A stretch of DNA of 12,575 nt. Origin: DATLZC01 sp037444005. Lineage in GTDB: Bacteria; Chloroflexota; Dehalococcoidia; DSTF01; JACRBR01. A program made the translations under genes and the position numbers. Positions 1-6,010 of the stretch are shown in pieces. The notes under the pieces were generated by a model. The model was given only the letters and a program-made list of their open reading frames with translations, made no database searches and was not told where the DNA came from. The DNA lies in the NCBI GenBank assembly GCA_037444005.1, contig JBBING010000065.1, forward strand, positions 1 to 12,575, written 5' to 3'. The number at the start of each line of letters is the position of its first letter. Position 1 is the stretch's first letter.

Positions 1-14
1 GGGTTCTGAGGCAT
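1..14 (-). CDS. rpmF: 5' end of a gene, probably ribosomal protein L32 (partial)
   Basis: Only ATG CCT CAG AAC CC (Met-Pro-Gln-Asn-Pro) is inside the window; the rest runs off the left edge. The start at 14 is preceded by a strong ribosome binding site, AAGGGGAGG, three bases upstream. An in-frame ATG at 35 would add seven residues but has no comparable site. The identity is inferred: in many bacteria yceD/DUF177 is followed directly by rpmF, and L32 often begins Met-Pro followed by a basic stretch. The five visible residues cannot prove it. The gap to the yceD stop is 34 bases, so the two are probably co-transcribed. Confidence 0.45.
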
Positions 15-48
15 CGCCTCCCCTTGGGTAACCATCACTTTTGAGGCA

Positions 49-522
49 TTACGGGACCGCCGGGCGGCACGCGTGCCGGGGCGCGTCCAGCCGCTGGCCG
101 CACTCCGGACACAGCCCGGGACACGTCGGCGAGCACAACGGCTGCATCGGCTGCGCCGTCTCCCAGTACTGGCGCAGCGCCTCCGTCAGGTCCAACGTGT
201 GCCGCGCGTCGATGCGGAAGTTCTCGGCCGACGGCGGAATCGGGATGGGCTGCCCTGTGTTCACGTCGACCGTCTGCAAGAACTCCTCTTCGATGGACAG
301 CGCGATGGGCACGGTCACCGGCTCGAGGCAGCGGCTGCACGCCAGATGCGCTTCGCCTCGCGCGGAGACGCGCACGAGCGCGCCCGCCCGCGTGCGCACC
401 ACTTCGACCGAGCCCACGAGGCGCACACGTTCGTCGTCCACGGGCACCGCGTCGTCGAGCTCGAACTCGCGGCGCGCCCCCGTGCGTTCTTTGAGGAGTC
501 CGGAGAGGTTGTACTGGAGCAT
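49..522 (-). CDS. yceD: YceD/DUF177 family protein
   Basis: 157 residues, normal length for the DUF177 (YceD) family, whose gene commonly sits just upstream of rpmF. In plants and bacteria the family has been linked to 23S rRNA accumulation and processing. The N-terminus MLQYNLSGLLKE with RREFELDD is the usual opening. CSRC at residues 62-65 and the C-terminal cluster starting CSPTCPGLCPECG (130-142) are the characteristic paired cysteine motifs, probably binding zinc. The start at 522 is chosen because it restores the family N-terminus and has a purine-rich GAGAGAGA about 8 bases upstream. An in-frame ATG at 543 would lie inside the likely -10 element. The downstream neighbour is probably rpmF. 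The divergent VOC gene lies 114 bases away. Confidence 0.9.
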   Translation of the reverse strand: MLQYNLSGLLKERTGARREFELDDAVPVDDERVRLVGSVEVVRTRAGALVRVSARGEAHLACSRCLEPVTVPIALSIEEEFLQTVDVNTGQPIPIPPSAENFRIDARHTLDLTEALRQYWETAQPMQPLCSPTCPGLCPECGQRLDAPRHACRPAVP

Positions 523-538
523 GAGCAGAATCTCTCTC

Positions 539-547
539 AGCATACCA
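539..547 (-). promoter_or_regulatory. Extended -10 promoter for yceD-rpmF
   Basis: Read on the minus strand, TGG followed by TATGCT forms an extended -10 element (TGn plus a 4/6 match to TATAAT). No recognisable -35 box lies 17 bases upstream, which is acceptable for extended -10 promoters. It would place the transcript start near 532, about ten bases before the yceD ATG. The same TGG-TATNCT arrangement occurs upstream of purA. Confidence 0.45.
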
Positions 548-568
548 CGCCCCGGGCGCTCCCGAGCG

Positions 569-597
569 TTGCGCCGGGGCGCGGGCTCGCGTAGCAT
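569..597 (+). promoter_or_regulatory. Candidate sigma-70 promoter for the VOC gene
   Basis: TTGCGC (569-574), a 17-base spacer and TAGCAT (592-597). The -35 matches consensus at the three TTG positions and the -10 at four of six. A transcript would start near 604, giving a leader of about 33 bases. The spacing is ideal but both boxes are imperfect. Confidence 0.35.
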
Positions 598-636
598 GCA
601 GCCCGCAGCCGGGACGAGAGCGACGCGAGGCGCGCC

Positions 637-1494
637 ATGCTCCAGCGGGTCGATCGGGTGCAGCTCGCCGTGCGAGACCGTGAGGCCGCGGCCGAGACCT
701 TCGCGCACGTGCTCGGCGCCGTCCGGGTGCGGCAAGACCGCGTGGCCGCGCTCGCGGCGCGCCGCACGGTGCTCCAGGCGGGCGAGAGCGAGTTCGAGCT
801 GCTCGAGCCCGAGGGCGAAGGCCCTGTGCCCGCCTTCGTAGAGCGCTGGGGCGAGGGCCTCTACGCCGCAGGCTTCTCGACCGCGAACGTCCAGGCTCTG
901 GCCGCCCGCTTCGACGCCGAGGGCGTGCGGTACGCGGCCGAGGGAGACCAGCTCTTCATCGCGGGCGACCAGAGCTTCGGGATGCCGGCGGTCGTCTCGC
1001 CCGCGGCGCCGCGAGAGCGCGTCGGCCTCATCACCTGGCTCTACGAGGTCACCAACGTGGTCGGCGACTGGCAGGCGGCGGCGGAGCGCTACACCCGCAT
1101 CTTCGGGCTCGACCCGACGCGCTTCTGCCCCATCGACAGCCCCCAGTACGGCTACCGGGGCACGCTCACGCTGTTCGACCCGCCGAACCGCCTCGACCGC
1201 ATCGAGATCACGCAGACGTACGACCCCGAGAAGCCGATGGCGCGCTTCCACGCGCGCCGGGGCGACTCGCTGTACATGTGCTTCGCCGAGACGGACGACG
1301 CGGGCGCCATCGAGCGCCGCCTCCGGGAGCGCAACCTCAGGTACGCGTACACGAACCCCCGCAATCCCGCCGAGGGGGTCTTCATCCACCCCAGCGCGCT
1401 GCACGGCATGCTGATGGGGATCAGCCTGACCCATGTCGCCTGGGTCTGGTCCGGCCGGCCGGACCTCGCCCCCGCGGGCTCGCAACCCCACTGA
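637..1494 (+). CDS. Two-domain VOC (glyoxalase/dioxygenase superfamily) protein
   Basis: 285 residues with two tandem vicinal-oxygen-chelate domains. Domain 1, about residues 3-120, opens with VDRVQLAVRDREAAAETF, the beta-alpha start of methylmalonyl-CoA epimerase and glyoxalase-like folds. Domain 2, about 128-263, opens LITWLYEVTNVVGDWQAAAERY and ends GVFIHPSALHGMLMGIS, resembling the HP..HG ending of epimerase-type VOC proteins (His251, His256). The first metal-ligand position in domain 1, usually His in an HIxxxV strand, is Gln9, so the metal site may be degenerate or use other residues. The start has GAGG six bases upstream. Reaction and substrate cannot be assigned. The NTF2-like gene follows 128 bases downstream with its own promoter candidate, so the two are probably separate transcripts. 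Confidence 0.8.
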   Translation: MLQRVDRVQLAVRDREAAAETFAHVLGAVRVRQDRVAALAARRTVLQAGESEFELLEPEGEGPVPAFVERWGEGLYAAGFSTANVQALAARFDAEGVRYAAEGDQLFIAGDQSFGMPAVVSPAAPRERVGLITWLYEVTNVVGDWQAAAERYTRIFGLDPTRFCPIDSPQYGYRGTLTLFDPPNRLDRIEITQTYDPEKPMARFHARRGDSLYMCFAETDDAGAIERRLRERNLRYAYTNPRNPAEGVFIHPSALHGMLMGISLTHVAWVWSGRPDLAPAGSQPH

Positions 1495-1500
1495 CGCCGC

Positions 1501-1528
1501 TTGACCCACACGTCCGGCCGCATATGAT
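1501..1528 (+). promoter_or_regulatory. Sigma-70 promoter for the NTF2-like gene
   Basis: TTGACC (1501-1506), a 16-base spacer and TATGAT (1523-1528), each box close to consensus (5/6 for the -10). It lies just after the VOC stop codon. A transcript would start near 1535, leaving a leader of about 88 bases before the ATG at 1623. This is the best two-box promoter in the window. Confidence 0.6.
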
Positions 1529-1622
1529 AGGCTCCCAACCCCCTGAGCGGCGCGGCGGCGCAAACGGCGCCGTCGCGAATCCACGATCGGTGTGGCCCGA
1601 CGGCCACGAGGGGAGGAACACC

Positions 1623-1946
1623 ATGGGAGACAGGATTGCGCTCGCGCGCCAGTACCTCGAGCTCCAGCGGGACGGCAAGATCGACGAAGCCGTCGCCATG
1701 CTCGCGGACGACGTCGTGTCGTCGAACCCGATGACCGGGACGCAGACGGGCAAGGCGGCAGTCGAGGCGGGCATTCGCAATCGCCCCGCCGGGGGCGGGA
1801 TGCAGCTCCAGTGGTCGGAGCCCGAGCTCGAGGGCGACAACGTCAAGATCGTCGCGACCGGAGCCCCGTTCGGACCCATCAAGGTCGTCCTCGGCTTCAA
1901 CGACGAGGACAAGATCAACCGCATCGAGGTCGGTCTGGCGCTGTAG
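1623..1946 (+). CDS. Small NTF2-like / SnoaL-like protein
   Basis: 107 residues. The N-terminus DRIALARQYLELQRDGKIDEAVAMLADDVVSSNPMTGTQTGK is the helix-helix-strand pattern of the NTF2-like/SnoaL cone fold (residues 1-45: helices, then the 'dose and fall' segment ADDVV). The C-terminus NDEDKINRIEVGL (93-105) is the usual last strand. These proteins are small ligand-binding or isomerase-like enzymes of varied function; no catalytic residue set identifies one here. The start at 1623 has the strong site GAGGGGAGG upstream. The same frame stays open further upstream, but that part has unrelated composition and overlaps the VOC gene. The stop converges on nth with nine bases between. Confidence 0.8.
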   Translation: MGDRIALARQYLELQRDGKIDEAVAMLADDVVSSNPMTGTQTGKAAVEAGIRNRPAGGGMQLQWSEPELEGDNVKIVATGAPFGPIKVVLGFNDEDKINRIEVGLAL

Positions 1947-1955
1947 GCGTTCGCG

Positions 1956-2636
1956 TCACACGAACCGGTCCGCGCTGGGGCACAGCTCCCGCAGGGGGCA
2001 CGCGACGCACTTCGGGCGGCGGGCCGTGCACGTCCGCCGCCCGTGCTTGATGAGCGCCACGTGGAAGTCGTACACGTCCTCGGGCGCGACCATGCGCTCG
2101 AGCGCCTCGTGGGCCCGCTCTGCGGACATCGTCTCCGGAACCAGCCCGAGGCGGATGGCGACCCGGTGGACGTGCGTGTCCACGGGGAGCGCCGGCATGC
2201 CCAGCGAGAACAACAGCACGCACGCCGCGGTCTTCGGCCCGACGCCGGGCAAGCTCCGCAGCCACGCCCGGGCCTCCTCGAGGGGAAGCTCCGCGAGAAA
2301 CGACAGGTCGAAGCCGCCCGTGCGCGCGTAGACCTCGCGCAGCGCGGCCTGAATGCGGGGCGCCTTCGTAGGTCCGAGCCCGCCGGGCTGGATCGCCTCC
2401 ACCAGCGCGGGCAGCGGCACCTCCATCACCTCCCGCCAGTCCCGGAAACGCGAAAGCAGCCGCACGAACGCCCTCCCGGAATTCGCGTCAGAGGTGTTCT
2501 GCGACAGGATCGTCAGCACGAGCTCCGCTGTCGGGTCGCCGTGCGGGCGCCACGGCGCGGCGCCGTGCGCCTCCTGCAGGCGCCGCACGATTTCGTGGAT
2601 ACGCCTTCGCTCGGACGCGTCACCGCCCTTCATCAT
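1956..2636 (-). CDS. nth: Endonuclease III (DNA glycosylase/AP lyase)
   Basis: 226 residues, standard length. Removes oxidised pyrimidines from DNA and cleaves the abasic site in base-excision repair. The helix-hairpin-helix SLPGVGPKTAACVLLF (128-143) carries catalytic Lys135; catalytic Asp153 lies in PVDTHVHRVAIRLG, 18 residues later as in E. coli Nth (Lys120/Asp138). The [4Fe-4S] cluster motif C-X6-C-X2-C-X5-C is intact at Cys203, 210, 213 and 219. The segment LTILSQNTSD (41-50) is the conserved first helix region. The start is the first of two adjacent ATGs at 2636. There is no Shine-Dalgarno sequence, and the candidate promoter would begin the transcript at the ATG. The gene diverges from selD and converges on the NTF2-like gene. 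Confidence 0.95.
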   Translation of the reverse strand: MMKGGDASERRRIHEIVRRLQEAHGAAPWRPHGDPTAELVLTILSQNTSDANSGRAFVRLLSRFRDWREVMEVPLPALVEAIQPGGLGPTKAPRIQAALREVYARTGGFDLSFLAELPLEEARAWLRSLPGVGPKTAACVLLFSLGMPALPVDTHVHRVAIRLGLVPETMSAERAHEALERMVAPEDVYDFHVALIKHGRRTCTARRPKCVACPLRELCPSADRFV

Positions 2637-2643
2637 GCTCGGA

Positions 2644-2672
2644 ACGCTACACGGACCGCGGCGGGCGCTCAA
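2644..2672 (-). promoter_or_regulatory. Candidate promoter for nth
   Basis: On the minus strand: TTGAGC, a 17-base spacer and TAGCGT. The -35 is good (TTGA) and the -10 weak (3/6, but with the important TA...T). Spacing predicts a transcript start at about 2637, immediately before the ATG, which would make the nth mRNA leaderless and would explain the missing ribosome binding site. Confidence 0.35.
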
Positions 2673-2700
2673 GCCGCTATCCCGCAGGCGTCGCGTGATG

Positions 2701-2706
2701 GATAAT
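2701..2706 (+). promoter_or_regulatory. Candidate -10 element for selD
   Basis: GATAAT matches TATAAT at five of six positions. No convincing -35 is present 16-18 bases upstream. A transcript would start near 2713, some 33 bases before the GTG start. It is the only -10-like sequence in this short divergent gap. Confidence 0.35.
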
Positions 2707-2730
2707 CGGCGAGGGCGCCCCGAGCCCCGA

Positions 2731-2748
2731 AAGGAGGTGATGCCCGTG
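2731..2748 (+). promoter_or_regulatory. selD ribosome binding site that decides the start
   Basis: AAGGAGGTGAT (2731-2741) is complementary to the 3' end of bacterial 16S rRNA over eleven consecutive bases. The ATG at 2740 is embedded in this duplex and is too close to be used. The in-frame GTG at 2746, five bases beyond the duplex and eight beyond AGGAGG, is correctly spaced, so GTG is the likely start. Confidence 0.7.
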
Positions 2749-3792
2749 ACGCGAGACGAGATCCGTCTGACCCGTCTGGCGTCCTGCGCGGGTTGAGCCG
2801 GCAAGGCGGGCATCGCCACGCTGGCGCACGTGCTGCGCCCCATCGCCGAGACGTTCCGCCCGGAGGAGCACCCCGACCTCCTCATCGGGCTCGAAGGACC
2901 GGACGACGCCGCCGTCTTCCGGCTATCGGACGATCTCGCCCTCGTCCAGACGGTGGACTTCTTCCCGCCGGTCGTGGACGACCCCTACGTCTTCGGCGCC
3001 GTCGCCGCGGCGAACGCCATGAGCGACGTCTACGCCATGGGAGGCGAAGTGCTCCTCGCCCTGAACGTCGCGGCGTTCCCGGAAGACCTTCCGCCGGAGA
3101 TCCTGTCGGAGATCTTCCTCGGCGGCGCGGAGAAGGTCGCCGAGGCGGGCGGCGTGATCGCCGGCGGACACACCCTGTACGACGCCGAGCCCAAGTACGG
3201 CCTGGCGGTGACCGGCGTCGTCCATCCGGCCCGGGTCGTGCGGAAGCGGGGCGCGCAGCCCGGCGACGCCCTCGTCCTCACGAAGCCTCTGGGGACAGGC
3301 CTCATCCTCACGGCGGCCCGGCAGGACGCGGCCGACCAGGCCCATCTCGACGCCGCGGTCGCGTCCATGCTCCGCCTCAACCGGCACGCCGCCCACATCG
3401 CCCTCGAGGCGGGTGTTCACGCCATGACGGACGTCACGGGCTTCGGGCTCGCGGGTCACGCGTGGGAGATGGCGGCGGCGAGCGGCGTTCGCCTGACGCT
3501 GGACGCGCCGGCGCTGCCGGCCCTGCCGGGCGCCCTGGACTACGCCCGCGCGGGCGTGACCATGGGCGGAACGCGGCGCAACCGCGAGGGGCTCGCCGGC
3601 CGCGTTCATGTCGACCCCGGCGTCCCGGCGGAGATCGACGCGTTGTTCTTCGATCCGCAAACCTCCGGCGGACTGCTCATGGCGCTCCCCGCGGACGCCG
3701 CCCGCGCCGTCGTCGAGGCGCTGCAGCGCGACGGGCTCGGCGGGTGGATCGTCGGCGCCGTCGAGGAAGGCGAAGGCGTCGACATCCGCTGA
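2746..3792 (+). CDS. selD: Selenophosphate synthetase containing selenocysteine (UGA at 2794-2796)
   Basis: 348 residues, full family length (E. coli SelD is 347), when the UGA at 2794-2796 is read as selenocysteine. SelD makes selenophosphate, AMP and phosphate from selenide and ATP; the product is the selenium donor for Sec-tRNA and selenouridine. The N-terminus TRLASCAGUAGKAG puts Sec at residue 17 and Lys at 20, matching catalytic Cys17/Lys20 of E. coli SelD. Further hallmarks: GPDDAAVF (51-58), AANAMSDVYAMGG (88-100), GGHTLYDAEPKYGL (140-153), TDVTGFGLAGHAWEM (228-242) and FFDPQTSGGLLM (301-312), including the metal-binding aspartates. The frame is open from 2746 to 3792 apart from this one UGA. 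Without readthrough the first possible start is GTG 2830, which loses the active site. It is divergent from nth; no other selenium gene is in the window. Confidence 0.95.
2794..2796 (+). other. Selenocysteine codon UGA in selD
   Basis: In-frame TGA, codon 17 counting from GTG 2746. It replaces the catalytic Cys in the SCAGCGAK-type motif of SelD. Coding similarity to SelD is continuous on both sides (DEIRLTRLASCAG before; AGKAGIATLAHVLRPIAE after), which rules out a genuine stop or a pseudogene as the simpler reading. Confidence 0.93.
2797..2839 (+). promoter_or_regulatory. SECIS-like hairpins downstream of the selD UGA
   Basis: Two partly exclusive hairpins follow the UGA. Hairpin A (2797-2825): GCCGGC pairs with GCTGGC (six pairs, one G-U), a two-by-two internal loop, GGCG pairs with CGCC, apical loop GGCAT that opens with G. 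Hairpin B (2823-2839): GGCGCA pairs perfectly with TGCGCC around loop CGTGC, with loop G 34 bases after the UGA. Bacterial SECIS elements lie in the coding region just after the UGA, with a G near the start of the apical loop; the usual distance is roughly 16-37 bases. A is slightly short (13), B fits. Which one binds SelB is not decided by the sequence. Confidence 0.6.
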
Positions 3793-3802
3793 CCCCGAGG
3801 GG

Positions 3803-3832
3803 TTGACCCAGACGCCTGCGATCGGGTTAGCT
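3803..3832 (+). promoter_or_regulatory. Possible promoter for the first alpha/beta hydrolase
   Basis: TTGACC (3803-3808) is a good -35 box, identical to that of the NTF2-like gene. The -10 region, TTAGCT at 3827-3832 with an 18-base spacer, is a poor match, so the assignment rests mainly on the -35. It lies in the 79-base gap after selD, so the hydrolase may also be reached by readthrough from selD. Confidence 0.25.
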
Positions 3833-3871
3833 CTCACCCGCCGGCGGAAAGCGCACGGAAGGAGGCCAGAC

Positions 3872-4726
3872 ATGCCCGTCGCCGCGGTCAACGGCGTCCG
3901 GATTCACTACGAAACGCACGGCGAAGGCCGGCCCATCGTCCTCTCTCACGGCTATACGGCCTCGCTCCGGATGTGGGACGGCCAGATCGAGCCGCTTTCG
4001 CGACGCTACCGTGTGGTCGTGTACGACACGCGCGGCCACGGCGAGAGCGAAGCGCCCGCGGACATGAATGCGTACAGCATCGCGACGTTCGCCGAGGACC
4101 AGGCCGCCCTCATGGACCACCTCGGGATCGAGCGCGCCATCGTCGGCGGGCTGTCCATGGGCGGCATGGTCGCCCAGGAGTTCGCCTTGCGCTATCCGGA
4201 GCGGGTCGAGGCGCTGCTGCTGTGCGACACCGGCGCGGGCATGCAGCCGGGGGCGTTCGGGAACCCCGAGATGCGCGAACGCATGGCGGCGATGCGGGAG
4301 CAGATGGCGAAGCTGGCGCGCGAGCGCGGCATGGCGGCGGTCGCCGAATGGATGCGACAGAATCCCCAGGGGCCGCGGCCGGAGGGCCCCATCCCCGACG
4401 GCGTCCGCCGCCACCTCGAAGGCGTGGCGCGCATGAGTGTGGACGGCTGGCTGGGCGGGTGGCACGCGCTCCAAACCTGGCCGGGCGTCTCGGAACGCCT
4501 CCCCGAGATCGCCGTCCCGACGCTCGTCATCATCGCCGAGCTGGACAACCTGCGCCCCGCCGGCGAGATCATCCATCGCCGCATCCCCGGCAGCCGTCAG
4601 GCGCTGATCACCGGGTCGCCGCACGGCTCCTGCCTGTGGAAGACGGAGGCCTTCAATCGCGCCCTGCTCGACTTCCTGGACGACCTGGAAGCGGGCAATG
4701 AGCTGTCGGGCGAAGTCGTATACTGA
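3872..4726 (+). CDS. Alpha/beta fold hydrolase (paralogue 1)
   Basis: 284 residues, a complete alpha/beta hydrolase of the esterase / 3-oxoadipate enol-lactonase-like group. SHGYTAS (25-31) forms the HG oxyanion segment and YDTRGHGESEAP (51-62) is the typical strand-4 motif. The nucleophile elbow GGLSMGG gives Ser95, the acid is probably Asp225 in IAELDNLRP, and the base His251 in SPHGSCLW. A helical cap lies at about 125-205. No signal peptide is seen, so it is cytoplasmic. ATG 3872 has AAGGAGG six bases upstream; the frame is open further upstream but overlaps selD. It shares motifs along its length with the hydrolase at 5099-6007, including an F-[LI]-D-D-[LV]-E-A-G tail. Substrate unknown. 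Confidence 0.88.
   Translation: MPVAAVNGVRIHYETHGEGRPIVLSHGYTASLRMWDGQIEPLSRRYRVVVYDTRGHGESEAPADMNAYSIATFAEDQAALMDHLGIERAIVGGLSMGGMVAQEFALRYPERVEALLLCDTGAGMQPGAFGNPEMRERMAAMREQMAKLARERGMAAVAEWMRQNPQGPRPEGPIPDGVRRHLEGVARMSVDGWLGGWHALQTWPGVSERLPEIAVPTLVIIAELDNLRPAGEIIHRRIPGSRQALITGSPHGSCLWKTEAFNRALLDFLDDLEAGNELSGEVVY
4719..4724 (+). promoter_or_regulatory. -10-like TATACT before the small membrane protein gene
   Basis: TATACT (5/6 to consensus) overlaps the last codons and stop of the first hydrolase. No -35 box is evident at the right distance (AATGAG region). If used, the transcript would start near 4731, about 43 bases before the ATG at 4774. Co-transcription with the upstream hydrolase is equally possible. 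Confidence 0.3.
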
Positions 4727-4773
4727 ACCCTGACCGGATGTCCGGGGCGCCGCGCCCCGTTCGGGAGGTCGCC

Positions 4774-5055
4774 ATGAATCGAACACACGCACCCAAGCGG
4801 TGGGGCGAGCGCGCGGTGGCGGCGGTCGTCGTCATCGCCGGTCTCGCGTTTCTCGCCGGGTATGTCCTGTGGCTCAAGTACCTGCTCGGCAACCCGCCCA
4901 TCAACGACGCCGTGATGGACGTCTCGTTCGCGGTGCCCTATCCCTTCGGCGTCCTCGTGTACATGATCGCGACGACGGTGTTCTTCGTGCTCCTGCCCCT
5001 CGGGGTCGCCGCGGGCCTCGGAGCCGCCGTGCTGCGGCTCGCCCGCCAGCAGTGA
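4774..5055 (+). CDS. Small two-helix membrane protein, unknown function
   Basis: 93 residues; family not recognised. After a short basic N-terminus (NRTHAPKRWGER) there are two hydrophobic segments, about 14-38 (AVAAVVVIAGLAFLAGYVLW) and 55-88 (a long stretch from FGVLVYMIATTVFF to AAVLRL). They are separated by a polar linker, GNPPINDAVMDVS, and followed by a basic tail RLARQQ. The positive-inside rule predicts both termini in the cytoplasm. The start is supported by GGGAGG five bases upstream. The gene lies 47 bases after one alpha/beta hydrolase and 43 bases before its paralogue, all on one strand, so a functional link with the hydrolases is possible but not shown. Confidence 0.75.
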   Translation: MNRTHAPKRWGERAVAAVVVIAGLAFLAGYVLWLKYLLGNPPINDAVMDVSFAVPYPFGVLVYMIATTVFFVLLPLGVAAGLGAAVLRLARQQ

Positions 5056-5098
5056 GCGCGCCGTCCGCGCTCGGCCCCGCGCGGGGGAGGCGCCGCCC

Positions 5099-6007
5099 GT
5101 GAGCGCCGGCCCCATGCCCGCCACCGTCGACGAGATCGTCGCCTCGATGCGCACGGCGCGCGTCGGCGACGTCGAACTCGCCTACACGCTCGTCGGGGAA
5201 GGCCCGCTCCTCGTCCTCACGCACGGCTTCGCCGGCCCGACCCCCGACTGGCCGCCCGTCATTCTGGACCTCGCGAAGCGCTGCCGGCTCCTTCTGTACG
5301 ACGTCCGCGGCCACGGGCGCTCAAGCGCGCCCGACGACCCGGAGGCGTACTCGATGCCCATCTTCGCGCGCGATCCCGCTGGCCTCCTGGACGTCCTCGG
5401 GATCGAGCGCGCGCATATCGGCGGCGTGTCGATGGGCGGCATGATCACTGCGCAGTTCGCGGTCGACTTCCCCGAGCGGTGCCGCTCGGTCCTGCTCATG
5501 GACACGACGGCCGGCAACGACGCCGGCGAAGGCCCCGCGGCGGCGTGGGAGGCCCAGCTCCGCCAGGTGTTCGCCCAGATGGAGCACGTCGTCCGCACGT
5601 ACGGAATGGCGGACCTCGTGGAGCGGCAGGTGGCGTGGAGCCGGGAGCACGACCCGCTGTGGAGGATCGACCCGCAGGCGGAGGAGAAGGCGCGCCGCCG
5701 GCTGTCTCACATGACGGCAGCGGGCTTCGCTGGCGCCGCCCGCGCCATCCGGCTACGGCCGCACCTCCTCCCGCGGCTCCGCTCGGTGAGGGCTCCGGCG
5801 CTCGTCCTCGTGGGCGAAGACGACTGGTTCTTCCCGTGCGCCAGGCAGGCGTACGAGGCGCTGCCCAACGCCCGCTTCGTCCACGTGCGCCGCGCCGGGC
5901 ACGCGGTCATCTCCTACCGCCCCGAAGTGTTCCTCGAGACGGTCGCCGCCTTCATCGACGACGTCGAGGCAGGCCGCGACGTCCGGGGCGAACGCGCGGT
6001 CGATTGA
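5099..6007 (+). CDS. Alpha/beta fold hydrolase (paralogue 2)
   Basis: 302 residues, complete alpha/beta hydrolase. THGFAGPTPDW (41-51) holds the oxyanion HG, YDVRGHGRSSAP (67-78) follows, GGVSMGGM (108-115) places nucleophile Ser111, VGEDDWFFP (238-246) supplies the acid (Asp242, or Asp241), and RRAGHAVISYRPEVF (264-278) supplies His268. A cap domain lies at about 140-225. GTG 5099 is preferred because GGGGGAGG lies eight bases upstream; ATG 5114 is an alternative. It matches the hydrolase at 3872-4726 across the N-terminal half (YDxRGHGxSxAP, AYSxxxFAxD, LGIERA, SMGGM, DTxAG) and in the tail, so the two look like an old local duplication. The substrate is unknown. It converges on the membrane protein gene with a three-base gap. 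Confidence 0.88.
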   Translation: MSAGPMPATVDEIVASMRTARVGDVELAYTLVGEGPLLVLTHGFAGPTPDWPPVILDLAKRCRLLLYDVRGHGRSSAPDDPEAYSMPIFARDPAGLLDVLGIERAHIGGVSMGGMITAQFAVDFPERCRSVLLMDTTAGNDAGEGPAAAWEAQLRQVFAQMEHVVRTYGMADLVERQVAWSREHDPLWRIDPQAEEKARRRLSHMTAAGFAGAARAIRLRPHLLPRLRSVRAPALVLVGEDDWFFPCARQAYEALPNARFVHVRRAGHAVISYRPEVFLETVAAFIDDVEAGRDVRGERAVD

Positions 6008-6010
6008 GGG

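Noticed and set aside
49..1584. Long minus-strand open frame running from yceD up through the VOC gene, and other long antisense frames
   Set aside because: High GC leaves few stops; these frames lack family motifs upstream of the yceD start and oppose confidently assigned genes. Low-complexity Arg/Ala-rich translations mark them as shadows.
1278..1622. Upstream extension of the NTF2-like protein to about 1278
   Set aside because: It overlaps the VOC gene in another frame, has no similarity, and a strong ribosome binding site and promoter precede ATG 1623.
3792..3803. ACCCC GA GGGGT inverted repeat after the selD stop as a terminator
   Set aside because: Only two bases separate the arms and no T-run follows; the right arm merges with a TTGACC box.
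5053..5097. UGA readthrough at the end of the small membrane protein gene
   Set aside because: The frame after TGA 5053 is short, arginine-rich and hits another TGA before the next gene; no selenoprotein motif or SECIS is seen.
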